Shown here: piece after piece, positions 16,413 to 23,602 of the stretch
Layout: each line of letters opens with the position of its first letter
How positions within the stretch are numbered: the stretch's first letter is position 1
Assembly: GCF_023660105.1 (NCBI RefSeq)
Contig: NZ_JAMHGA010000041.1
Location: 1 to 32,186, forward strand
Direction of reading: 5' to 3'
DNA length: 32,186 nt
Origin: Desulfovibrio aminophilus
Lineage (GTDB): Bacteria; Desulfobacterota; Desulfovibrionia; Desulfovibrionales; Desulfovibrionaceae
Notes under the pieces: model-generated
What the model was told of the DNA's origin: nothing
The model's input: the letters and a program-made list of their open reading frames with translations, nothing else
Database searches by the model: none
Made by a program: the position numbers and the translations under genes

Positions 16413-16961
16413 ATGACCCCAGCCATGTTCGAGGACTATGAGAAATTCCGCCGTGACGGCGTGATGCTCTATTTCAACGGCCCCGTGTCCCAGGCCGTCC
16501 TGGAGGGAATCGCGGACATCATGCGCCGGAGGATGGATTCGGAGGATACGGAGCGGGCCGTGGCCCGCAAGGTTTTCGCCCTCCTGGTGGAGCAGATGCA
16601 GAACATCGTGCGCTACTCCTGTGAACGGGCCGCCCTTGAAGGCGGCGAAGGGGAATTCGCCCAGGGGCAGGTGGTCGTGGGCCGCGAAGCCGACGGCAGC
16701 TTCTTCGTGGCCAGCGGAAACAGAATCCGCGCCGGGGATGGCCGCAGGCTCTCGGAGCGCCTCCTTCGCGTCCAGGGAATGAACCGGCCCGATCTCAAGG
16801 CCTACTACCGGGAATGCCGCCGGGCCGGACCGGACGCGGAGTCCGCCGGGGCCGGTCTGGGCTTCATCGAAATGGCCCGCCACGCGGCGAAACCACTGGA
16901 TTTCGCCATCGTGCCCGTGGACCGGGACACTTCCTTCTTTTCCGTGAAAGCCACCGCTTGA
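16413..16961 (+). CDS. siaB: SiaB-family protein kinase
   Basis: A 182-residue protein of the SiaB type, a small GHKL-like kinase. The N-box-like helix is FALLVEQMQNIVRYSCER, and the glycine-containing ATP-lid segment is GAGLGFIEMARHA near 150. The C-terminus is FAIVPVDRDTSFFSVKA. In the known system SiaB phosphorylates SiaC on a Thr/Ser and so blocks its activation of the cyclase. ATG 16413 has AAGGAG 8 nt upstream and follows the SiaA-like gene by 4 nt. The following SiaC-like gene is 14 nt away. The family call rests on size, motifs and the unmistakable gene order. Confidence 0.87.
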   Translation: MTPAMFEDYEKFRRDGVMLYFNGPVSQAVLEGIADIMRRRMDSEDTERAVARKVFALLVEQMQNIVRYSCERAALEGGEGEFAQGQVVVGREADGSFFVASGNRIRAGDGRRLSERLLRVQGMNRPDLKAYYRECRRAGPDAESAGAGLGFIEMARHAAKPLDFAIVPVDRDTSFFSVKATA

Positions 16962-16975
16962 GGGGGGAACGCATC

Positions 16976-17359
16976 ATGACCGCGCTGACCGTGCAGGGAA
17001 CCAAATCCTCTCCGCACATCCACTTCGATCCCGTGACCAGGGTGCTGGAAATCCGGGGCGAGTCCTATCCTGAAAACTGTTCGCGATTCTACGGCCCGGT
17101 CTTCGACTGGCTGCGCGATTTCCTGGCCGTCACCGGCGACGGCGTCGAACTGAACATGGAGATCGTCTACTTCAACAGCTCCACCTCCAAAACCTTTCTC
17201 GACCTCTTCGACCTCCTGGACCATGAGGCGGGCAAGGGCCGGGAGATCGTGATCAACTGGCGCTACCACGGCGAGAACGAGACGGCCCAGGAATGCGGGG
17301 AGGAATTCATGGAAGAGGTCCGCAACGTGCGCTTCAATCTGGTGGAGATCGCCAATTGA
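16976..17359 (+). CDS. siaC: SiaC-family regulatory phosphoprotein (DUF1987)
   Basis: A 127-residue protein with the DUF1987/SiaC layout: SPHIHFDPVTRVLEIRGESY, then ELNMEIVYFNSSTSKTFLD. The stretch N67-S-S-T70-S-K72 corresponds to the region that carries the regulatory phospho-threonine of Pseudomonas SiaC. T70 is the best candidate, with the neighbouring serines as alternatives. The unphosphorylated form is expected to bind and activate the diguanylate cyclase encoded three genes upstream. A GAGGGGGGAA ribosome site precedes ATG 16976. It is the last of the four-gene Sia-like set. No terminator is seen in the 93 nt before the first P-type ATPase, so read-through into that cluster is possible. 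Confidence 0.9.
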   Translation: MTALTVQGTKSSPHIHFDPVTRVLEIRGESYPENCSRFYGPVFDWLRDFLAVTGDGVELNMEIVYFNSSTSKTFLDLFDLLDHEAGKGREIVINWRYHGENETAQECGEEFMEEVRNVRFNLVEIAN

Positions 17360-17393
17360 ACGCAGGGCCGTGTCGAGAATCCAAATCAAGAAG

Positions 17394-17412
17394 GAAAGAG
17401 AGAATCATTTCA
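17394..17412 (+). promoter_or_regulatory. weak Fur-box-like element before the metal-ATPase cluster
   Basis: The 19-mer here matches 12 of 19 positions of the E. coli Fur consensus, mainly in its central and right half (GAGAATCATTT). A 12-bp palindrome ATTTCATGAAAT (17407-17418) overlaps it. It lies about 40 nt before the first ATPase ATG, in the only sizeable gap (93 nt) ahead of the ten-gene cluster, and is therefore the natural place for its promoter. Confidence 0.35.
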
Positions 17413-17452
17413 TGAAATTGCCGTCAGTCCAACAATAACGCAAAAGGACAGC

Positions 17453-19651
17453 ATGACTTCCCCCACGATCCTTATCCGCCATTCCATCCCCGGCCGCGTG
17501 CGCCTGCAGGCGCGCGCCCTGCGCCGCGACGCGGCCGCGGCCGGCCGTCTGGAGCTCGCCCTCGGCGGCATGGACGGCGTGCTGGCCGTCCGCTGCAACA
17601 TGGCCTGCGGCAGCATGGTCGTCCGCTTCGACGAGGACCGGCTGGACCGGTCCGCAGTGCTTCGAAGGGCCGAAGACATCCTCTCCGACGGCCGCCACCC
17701 GCGCCCTGGCCGGCTCCCGGCCTGCGCCTCCGAACTCTGCTCCGGCCGGGCCTGCGAGGCCACCCGCATGGGCTGCGACCCCGTGCGCCCGGCGACACGC
17801 CGGTTCGCCCTGGTCAGCGCCGTCATGGGCGTGGTGGGGCTGCGCAAACTCCTGGGCCTGGCCGTGTCCGGGGCGGCGCTGAGTCCCCTGGGCCTGGCCG
17901 CAGCGCTCGTCTCCGTGCCCTTGTTCCGGCAGGCCGCGCGACAGGCCCGCCAAAAACGCTTCACCCTGGAGTCGTTCCTGGGCGCGGGCTGCATGGCCGC
18001 CGTCGTGACGGGCGAAGCGCTCACCGCCTTCGAGATTCTCTGGATCCACTCCGGGGCCGAGTTGCTCAAGGCCTGGATCACGGAACGGTCGCGCCGTTCC
18101 ATCGCCGGCATCCTGCGCCTGAGCGGGCATCACACCTTCATCCTGGTCGACGGCGTGGAGGTGGAGGCCGAGGTGGACAGCCTGCGGCCCGGGGACGTGG
18201 TGGTCCTGCACACCGGCGAGAAGGTCTGCGTGGACGGCGAGGTGGAGAGCGGCGAGGCCCTGCTGGACGAATCCCCCATCACCGGGCGGGCCGACCACGT
18301 GCTGCGCAAGCCCGGAGACCGCGTCCTGGCCGGAACCTTCGTGCGCCAGGGCGTGATCCGCGTGCGCGCCAGGGATGTGGGGGACGGCACCTACCTCGCC
18401 CGCATCCTGCGCCAGGTGGAGGATTCCCTGGAAAACCGCGCGCCCATCGAAGGCGTGGCCGACCGCCTGGCCTCGCGGCTGGTCCGCCTGGGATTCCTGG
18501 CCACGGGCGCCACCTGGATCTTCACCGGCAGCGCATGGCGGGCCTTCTCCGTGATGCTCGTCATGGCCTGCCCGTGCGCCACCGTCCTCGCGGCCTCCAC
18601 GGCCATCAGCGCGGCCATCGCCTCCGCCGCCCGGCGCAACATCCTGATCAAGGGCGGCCGCCATCTGGAGGAGATCGGCCGCATGGACACGGCCTGTTTC
18701 GACAAGACCGGCACCCTCACCGGCATGGAGCCGGTGCTGACCCGCATCCTGCCCCTGGACGGGACGGAAGAAGAGGCCCTGCTGCGCATGGCCGTGTCCG
18801 TGGAGGCGCACAACCATCACCCCTTGGCCCAGGCCGTCAAGGCCGAGGCCGCGCGCCGGGGGATCGCGGCCACGCCCCACTCGGTCTGCGACTACACCCT
18901 CGGCATGGGCATGCGCGCCGAGGTGGGGGGATCGGTCATCCTGGTGGGCAACGGCCGCCTCATGGAGCGCCACGACGTGCCCCTGGCCGACGCCCGGAGC
19001 CGGGCCCGGGAGCTGCGCCGGGACGGCCATACCGTGCTCTACATGGCCCGCGACGCCGAGGTGCTCGGCCTGCTGGCCTTCGACAACCGCATCCGGCCGG
19101 AAAGCGCGCGGGTGCTGGCGGCCTTGCGCCGCAACGGCGTGAAGCGCGTGGTCCTGATCACCGGCGACGAGGCCGGCGCGGCGCGCGGCCTGGCCCGAAA
19201 GCTCGACATTCCGGAGCACCACGCGGCGCTCCTGCCCGAGGACAAGGCCGCATTGGTGCGGGACCTGCGCGACCAGGGGGCCCGCGTGCTCATGGTCGGC
19301 GACGGCATCAACGACGCCCTGGCCCTGGCCGAGGCCGACGTGGGCGTGGCCATGGGCGTGGGCGGCTCCGAGGCGGCCGTGGAGGCGGCCGACATCGCCC
19401 TGGTGGACGACGGGCTGGACGGCCTGGCCTACGTCCAGGACCTGAGCAAAAAGACGCTGCGCGTGGTGCGCCAGAATTTCTGGATCGCCACGGGCTCGAA
19501 CCTGGCGGGCGTGGCCCTGGGGGCCGCCGGGCTGCTTTCGCCCGTGGCGGCCGGGCTCCTGCACATCGTCCATTCCCTGGGCGTGCTGGCGAATTCCTCG
19601 CGCCTTCTGCGCGCCCAATCCCTTCCCCCCATGATCGAGGAGAAGCCGTGA
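17453..19651 (+). CDS. P1B-type heavy-metal ATPase with CPC motif and altered TGE motif
   Basis: A 732-residue P-type ATPase. The N-terminus has an HMA_2-like motif (IRHSIPGRVRLQ, 8-19) and a Cys-rich linker with C91, C96, C101 and C108. The membrane metal site is CPC (373-375). The phosphorylation site is DKTGT (417-421), the nucleotide-binding HP motif is HNHHPLA, and the hinge is GDGIND. In the actuator domain the usual TGE, whose Glu drives dephosphorylation, reads T-G-R (277-279). The codons there are ACC GGG CGG, with no sign of a frameshift. This may slow or abolish turnover, or the protein may act as a binding or regulatory subunit. It opens a ten-gene cluster containing two further ATPases. 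CPC-type pumps usually move Cu, Zn or similar soft metals; the substrate is not determinable here. Confidence 0.92.
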   Translation: MTSPTILIRHSIPGRVRLQARALRRDAAAAGRLELALGGMDGVLAVRCNMACGSMVVRFDEDRLDRSAVLRRAEDILSDGRHPRPGRLPACASELCSGRACEATRMGCDPVRPATRRFALVSAVMGVVGLRKLLGLAVSGAALSPLGLAAALVSVPLFRQAARQARQKRFTLESFLGAGCMAAVVTGEALTAFEILWIHSGAELLKAWITERSRRSIAGILRLSGHHTFILVDGVEVEAEVDSLRPGDVVVLHTGEKVCVDGEVESGEALLDESPITGRADHVLRKPGDRVLAGTFVRQGVIRVRARDVGDGTYLARILRQVEDSLENRAPIEGVADRLASRLVRLGFLATGATWIFTGSAWRAFSVMLVMACPCATVLAASTAISAAIASAARRNILIKGGRHLEEIGRMDTACFDKTGTLTGMEPVLTRILPLDGTEEEALLRMAVSVEAHNHHPLAQAVKAEAARRGIAATPHSVCDYTLGMGMRAEVGGSVILVGNGRLMERHDVPLADARSRARELRRDGHTVLYMARDAEVLGLLAFDNRIRPESARVLAALRRNGVKRVVLITGDEAGAARGLARKLDIPEHHAALLPEDKAALVRDLRDQGARVLMVGDGINDALALAEADVGVAMGVGGSEAAVEAADIALVDDGLDGLAYVQDLSKKTLRVVRQNFWIATGSNLAGVALGAAGLLSPVAAGLLHIVHSLGVLANSSRLLRAQSLPPMIEEKP

Positions 19652-19968
19652 TGGATTTCCAGCTGCTCATGGAACTCAGGGAGCACCTGAGCGTGGCCCA
19701 CCACGTCCGGGGCCGGATCCGGCTGCGCTTCAGCCTGGGCCTGCTGACCGACGGCCGGGCGATGGGCCTGCTGGCCTCGGCCAAGGGCGCGCCCCTGCCC
19801 GCCGCGGTGCGGGGGGTGCGGCTGAACGTGGCGGCCCGCTCCGTGGTGCTCGAATACGATCCCGAAATCGTCCAGCCCCGGGTTCTTGAGGAAGTTCTGA
19901 CCACCGACGACGAGAACCGGTTCAGGGTACTGGCGGAAGAACTGAAAACGCTTGCTCCGCAAGCATGA
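19651..19968 (+). CDS. free-standing HMA_2-like small protein
   Basis: A 105-residue soluble protein. It carries VAHHVRGRIRLRFSLG (15-30), the same H-x-x-x-GR-x-RLR signature that begins the ATPases of this cluster, then VRLNVAARSVVLEYDPE, the paired strand of the ferredoxin-like HMA_2 fold. It lacks the CxxC of classical heavy-metal chaperones. A GAGGAG lies 8 nt before ATG 19651, whose A is shared with the TGA stop of the ATPase. It most likely docks with, or substitutes for, the N-terminal domain of the ATPases, or acts as an adaptor. It ends 18 nt before the next gene. Confidence 0.8.
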   Translation: MDFQLLMELREHLSVAHHVRGRIRLRFSLGLLTDGRAMGLLASAKGAPLPAAVRGVRLNVAARSVVLEYDPEIVQPRVLEEVLTTDDENRFRVLAEELKTLAPQA

Positions 19969-19986
19969 CGCAAGGAGGTTGACGGC

Positions 19987-20436
19987 ATGGAAGAGAATGG
20001 ACGCGCTGAAATGGCCGACGCGGGACGCGCACCCGAAGACGGCGGCATGTACCGCTATGTGAAGGGGGCAGGCTTCGTCCCGGCGGACTCGCCCGAAGCC
20101 TGGGGCCAGGGGCAATCCCAAAGCCAGGGACAGGGTCGGGGCCAGGGCCAGGGACGCCCCGAGGGAACCGAGCCCAAATACGACCAGAACCGTTTCGGCG
20201 AGGTCTACGGCATGTTCAGCGACGCGGTGAACGGCAAGGCCGATCCGGGCAAGATCCTGGGCTTCCTCCAGGCCTCTGGCGAGGATTTCTGGAAGGGGGC
20301 CCTGGTGGGCGCGGCCGCCGTGTTCCTGCTCAACAACAGCGCGGTCAAGGGCGCCCTGGCCGGAACCTTCGGCGCCATGTTCGGCGCGGCCTCGGAAGAG
20401 GCTCCCGCCAAGACCAAGGCCGCCGCGAAGAAATAG
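19987..20436 (+). CDS. small protein with Gly-Gln repeat and one hydrophobic segment
   Basis: A 149-residue protein of unrecognised family. Residues 1-37 are polar, 38-58 form a low-complexity GQ/SQ run, and 60-100 are mixed. Then comes a hydrophobic helix FWKGALVGAAAVFLLNN (101-117) followed by SAVKGALAGTFGAMFGA and a Lys/Ala tail. The KG-x-L-x-GA-...-N-x-x-V segment recurs in the 93-residue protein two genes downstream, so the two are probably related in their membrane part. Small Gly-rich hydrophobic proteins are typical companions of the FezB ATPase in ferrosome loci and of magnetosome clusters, which suggests a membrane-shaping or mineral-associated role. That role is inference. A strong AAGGAGG precedes ATG 19987. 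Confidence 0.75.
   Translation: MEENGRAEMADAGRAPEDGGMYRYVKGAGFVPADSPEAWGQGQSQSQGQGRGQGQGRPEGTEPKYDQNRFGEVYGMFSDAVNGKADPGKILGFLQASGEDFWKGALVGAAAVFLLNNSAVKGALAGTFGAMFGAASEEAPAKTKAAAKK
20098..20160 (+). repeat. in-frame GGCCAGGG-type repeat encoding Gly-Gln run
   Basis: Tandem imperfect copies of a 6-nt unit resembling GGCCAG/GGACAG encode a stretch of about ten Gly-Gln or Ser-Gln dipeptides in the 149-residue protein. The repeat keeps frame and could vary in length by slippage in units of two residues. Confidence 0.7.
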
Positions 20437-20445
20437 GAGGACTCC

Positions 20446-20907
20446 ATGAGCAAGCTCGCGATCATGAGAAAACGCATGCTCGGCGCGGCCACGGTCGGCG
20501 CCGTGATGGTGGGCGCGGTGGCCGGGGGCGTGGACGCCGCGGCCCGCGACATCCGCAAGGTCAAGAACGGCGAGATGAGCCGCCGGGACGCGGCCGCGGA
20601 CGTGGCCCGCGAGGCCGGGACGACCGGGCTCGCCACCGGGGCCGCGGTGGCCGTGGTGGGAGCCCTGGGCCTGGGCGGAGTGCTCTCCGTGCTGGGCGTG
20701 GCCGCCATGGCCACGGGCGCCAAGTATCTCCTGGATTCGGCCGTGGACAAGGCCGCCCGGACGGCGAAACCCGCCGCGACGCCCAAGGCCGCTCTGGCCC
20801 CTTCCCGCTCGAAGACCGCTCCGGCCCCGAAGGCCCGGAAGGCCAAGAGCGTGAAGGCCAAATCCAAGGCCGCTCCGGCCAAGGCCGCGATCCCCCCCGC
20901 CGAATAA
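20446..20907 (+). CDS. Gly-rich hydrophobic protein with basic Ala/Lys/Pro tail
   Basis: A 153-residue protein of no family I can name. Two hydrophobic glycine-rich segments (about 12-30, AATVGAVMVGAVAGG, and about 61-91, including VVGALGLGGVLSVLGVAAM) flank a charged loop (DIRKVKNGEMSRRDAAADVARE). The last 50 residues are a repetitive Lys-Ala-Pro tail, like histone H1 or AlgP tails. The LGLGG pattern recalls the hydrophobic Gly-Gly repeats of magnetosome and ferrosome membrane proteins. A plausible role is a vesicle or particle membrane protein whose basic tail binds an anionic partner such as polyphosphate, DNA or mineral surface. This is inference. TAGGAGG overlaps the preceding stop and gives a strong start at 20446. 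Confidence 0.75.
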   Translation: MSKLAIMRKRMLGAATVGAVMVGAVAGGVDAAARDIRKVKNGEMSRRDAAADVAREAGTTGLATGAAVAVVGALGLGGVLSVLGVAAMATGAKYLLDSAVDKAARTAKPAATPKAALAPSRSKTAPAPKARKAKSVKAKSKAAPAKAAIPPAE

Positions 20908-20931
20908 CCGCAACCACACGAGGAACGAATC

Positions 20932-21213
20932 ATGAGCGAACACGCCACCCCGTCCGTCGGCGGCGCGCCCCAGCCCGCCCAACCCCAAGCCGAGTCCGCC
21001 GCCTCCCCGGGCTCCTGGTTCAACGTCTCGAATCCCGGCTACCTCAAGGGACTGCTCCTGGGCGCGGGCGTGGCCCTGGTGGCCACCAACCCCACCGTGC
21101 AGAAGGCCGTGATCTCCGGCGCGGTGCGGCTCTGGGCCGCCGTTCAAGGCGGCGTCGAGGAGATCAAGGAACAGATCCAGGACGCCAAGGCCGAGTTGAG
21201 CCAGGAGGGTTAG
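20932..21213 (+). CDS. small single-helix membrane protein sharing the KG-GA-N-V motif
   Basis: A 93-residue protein with a Pro/Ala/Gln-rich N-terminus (1-30). One hydrophobic segment, YLKGLLLGAGVALVATNP (37-54), is followed by TVQKAVISGAVRLW and an amphipathic, charged C-terminus (EEIKEQIQDAKAELSQ). It resembles small YtxH/DUF5132-like proteins. The hydrophobic segment aligns without gaps to residues 102-125 of the 149-residue protein upstream, with K, G, L, GA, N and V identical. AGGAA precedes ATG 20932. Role unknown; a structural or docking component of the ATPase-associated membrane is likely. Confidence 0.78.
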   Translation: MSEHATPSVGGAPQPAQPQAESAASPGSWFNVSNPGYLKGLLLGAGVALVATNPTVQKAVISGAVRLWAAVQGGVEEIKEQIQDAKAELSQEG

Positions 21214-21217
21214 TCCC

Positions 21218-21466
21218 GTGCCGGCGACGATGAAGAAGCCGCCGCGAACCGGAACCGCCGGGGGGAGCCTCTCCTCCCGGCGGGCCCTGGCCAAGGCGGG
21301 CATGACGGTGAGCCTGGGCCTGCTCCTGGTCACGGCCTTCACCGGAACCAGGCGGCGCACCCTCTCCCGGGCGGTGCATCTCTGGTCCGGCGCGGCCCTG
21401 GCGGGGTTCTCCCTCTGGCATCACGCACTCTATCCGGCGAAGGCCAAGCGGAAGGAGCCGTCGTGA
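21218..21466 (+). CDS. two-helix membrane protein with paired His (DUF4405/cytochrome b-like half)
   Basis: An 82-residue protein with two predicted membrane helices (about 26-41, AKAGMTVSLGLLLVTAF, and about 51-72, AVHLWSGAALAGFSLWHHAL). Histidines lie at both ends of the second helix. The pattern H-x-W-x-G...HH-x-L resembles DUF4405 and cytochrome b561-type segments that hold haem, but only half of such a fold is present, so a dimer would be needed. The start is GTG 21218, with AGGAGGG 8 nt upstream; ATG 21230 is less well placed. The stop overlaps the GTG of the next ATPase (GTGA). A redox role, such as Fe2+/Fe3+ conversion at the organelle membrane, is speculation. Confidence 0.72.
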   Translation: MPATMKKPPRTGTAGGSLSSRRALAKAGMTVSLGLLLVTAFTGTRRRTLSRAVHLWSGAALAGFSLWHHALYPAKAKRKEPS

Positions 21467-23601
21467 CCCGGGAGCGGCCCAGTCTCCGGCGCGTGAGCGT
21501 GATCCACGAACTGCCCGGCCGCCTGCGGCTGCGGGCTCGTATCCTGGCCGACCCGTCCCTGGACCGGGCCTACCTGGAGGCCCTGCTGGGCGGCCTGCCC
21601 GGGGTGCGCTCCGCGCGGGTCAACGAGCGCGCCGCGAGCCTCGTGCTGGAGTACGACGGGAAGAAGGCCACCCGCCGGAAGGTCCTGGACCTCCTGGGGC
21701 GCATCCCGGACGAGGCCTTCCTGCCCGAACGCGAGGAGGAACGGGAGATCGCCCTGCCCGCCGTGCTGGGCCAGGCCCTGGCCGCCTGCGCCACGCCCTT
21801 CCTTCCCGGTTGGTCGCGCGCGCCCCTGGGCTGGCTCCTGGGCCTGCCGACCATCCTGGCGGGCCTGGGCACGCTCCTGAACCGGGGGGTCAAGGTCGAG
21901 GTCCTGGACGCCGCGGCGGTGGCCTTCTCGCTCCTGCGGCGCGACCACTTCACGGCCAATGCCGTGGTGGCCATGCTCGGCCTGGGCTCCTGGCTGGAGC
22001 AGTGGACCCGGAAGAAATCCGACCAGTTGCTCAAGAACCTTCTCCGGCCCCAGGTGGAGACCGTCTTCGTGGAACGCGACGCCCGGGAGGTGCGGCTGCC
22101 CTTCGACGAGCTGCGCGTCGGCGACATCGTGGTCTGCGGCGCGGGCGAGCTGGTTCCGGTGGACGGGATCGTGGTGGACGGCGAGGCGGCCGTGAACCGC
22201 GCCTCGATCACCGGCGAATCCCTGCCGGTCCACACGGCCCTGGGCTCGGACGTGCTCTCGGGCTCGCTGGTGGAGGAGGGCCGCATCAAGATCGCGGCCC
22301 GGACCGTCGGCGCGGAGACGAGCATGGCCCGCATCGGCCGCTTCCTGGAGAACTCCCTGCGCAACAAGTCCGCCTCCCAGAAACGCAATGACGACCTGGC
22401 CGACCGGCTGGTTCCGGTGACGTTCGCCCTGGGGCTGGCGCTCTTCGCCCTGACCCGGGACGTGCGCCGGGCCGCGGCGGTGCTCACCGTGGACTACTCC
22501 TGCGCCCTGAAGCTGGCCGCGCCCGTGGCGGTCAAGTCCGGGATGCACGCGGCCGGGCACTGCGGAGTGCTGCTCAAGGGCGGCCAGGCCCTGGACAACC
22601 TCGCCGGAGTCGACACCATCGTCTTCGACAAGACCGGCACCCTGACCCTGGGCGACCTGCGGCTCACGGATGTCCTGCCCCTGGACGGAGGCGACCCCGA
22701 GGAACTGCTGGCGCTGGCCGCCGGGGCCGAGGAGCACTATTCCCATCCCGTGGCCCGGGCCGTGGTCCGCGAGGCGAGGACGCGCGGCCTGGAGCTGCCG
22801 CCCATCTCCCAGGTGGACTTCATCGTGGCCCACGGCGTCTCGGCCTTCGTGGAGGGACGCCGCGTGCTCGTGGGCAGCCGCCATTTCCTGGAAGAGGACG
22901 AGGGCGTGCCCTGCTCCGCCGCCGACGCCAGTGAAAAACGGCTGCGCTCCCAGGGCAAGTCCCTGCTCTATCTGGCCCGCGACGGCCGCCTCCAGGGGCT
23001 TCTGGCCCTGCGCGACGAACCGCGCCCGGAAGCGGCCGAGGCCCTGGAGATGCTCCGCGCCCGGGGAATCAGCAGGGTCGTCATGCTCACCGGCGACCAC
23101 CGCGAGACCGCCGAGGCCATCGCCGCGCGCCTGGGCCACGTGGACGAACTGCATGCCGAACTCAAGCCCGAGGACAAGGCCCTCATCGTGCGGCGGCTCC
23201 AGACCGAGGGCCGCTTCCTGGCCTTCGCCGGGGACGGGGTGAACGACGCCCCGGCCCTGCTCTCGGCGGACGTGGGCGTGTGCATGCCCGGAGGCGCGGA
23301 CCTGGCCCGGGAGTCGGCCCAGGTGGTCCTGCTGGAGGACGACCTGCGCGCGCTGGCCGTGGCCCGGGACATCGCCGCGCGCACCCGGTCCGTGCTGTCC
23401 GACACCTTCAAGGCCACCGTGGGCTTCAACTCCGCCGTGCTCCTGCTGGCATCGGGCGGCCGCCTCTCTCCCGTGGCCTCGGCCCTGCTCCACAACGCCT
23501 GCACCCTCGGCATCGTCGGCTACGCGGCCCTGGCGGGAGGAGGCAAGCCCGCATCGGCCGCCGCCTTCCAGCGGCCCGCCCCCGGCGGGGAGGTTTCCTA
23601 G
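21463..23601 (+). CDS. P1B-type ATPase with YSCALK membrane motif (FezB/P1B-6-like)
   Basis: A 712-residue P-type ATPase. The N-terminal HMA_2-like domain begins IHELPGRLRLRA (14-25). Actuator TGES is at 250-253, DKTGT at 389-393, the HP motif is EHYSHPVA and the hinge is GDGVNDAP, all intact. The membrane metal site has no CPC and reads YSCALK (345-350). It is thus outside the Cu/Zn classes and resembles the iron-linked P1B-6 group that includes FezB of ferrosome clusters; that group assignment is from memory and not computed. It would pump metal, most likely iron, across the inner or an internal membrane. The start is GTG 21463 with AAGGAG 5 nt upstream. It is preceded by four small hydrophobic proteins and followed 1 nt later by the triple-FeoA gene. 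Confidence 0.92.
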   Translation: MTRERPSLRRVSVIHELPGRLRLRARILADPSLDRAYLEALLGGLPGVRSARVNERAASLVLEYDGKKATRRKVLDLLGRIPDEAFLPEREEEREIALPAVLGQALAACATPFLPGWSRAPLGWLLGLPTILAGLGTLLNRGVKVEVLDAAAVAFSLLRRDHFTANAVVAMLGLGSWLEQWTRKKSDQLLKNLLRPQVETVFVERDAREVRLPFDELRVGDIVVCGAGELVPVDGIVVDGEAAVNRASITGESLPVHTALGSDVLSGSLVEEGRIKIAARTVGAETSMARIGRFLENSLRNKSASQKRNDDLADRLVPVTFALGLALFALTRDVRRAAAVLTVDYSCALKLAAPVAVKSGMHAAGHCGVLLKGGQALDNLAGVDTIVFDKTGTLTLGDLRLTDVLPLDGGDPEELLALAAGAEEHYSHPVARAVVREARTRGLELPPISQVDFIVAHGVSAFVEGRRVLVGSRHFLEEDEGVPCSAADASEKRLRSQGKSLLYLARDGRLQGLLALRDEPRPEAAEALEMLRARGISRVVMLTGDHRETAEAIAARLGHVDELHAELKPEDKALIVRRLQTEGRFLAFAGDGVNDAPALLSADVGVCMPGGADLARESAQVVLLEDDLRALAVARDIAARTRSVLSDTFKATVGFNSAVLLLASGGRLSPVASALLHNACTLGIVGYAALAGGGKPASAAAFQRPAPGGEVS

Positions 23602-23602
23602 C

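Noticed and set aside
17405-19618. A 737-codon open frame antisense to the first ATPase
   Set aside because: His/Gly/Gln-rich shadow translation without domains. The sense strand has a full P-type ATPase.
20761-20904. The basic tail as a true histone H1 or DNA-binding protein
   Set aside because: It is attached to Gly-rich hydrophobic segments and lacks any globular DNA-binding domain, so composition alone does not support that name.
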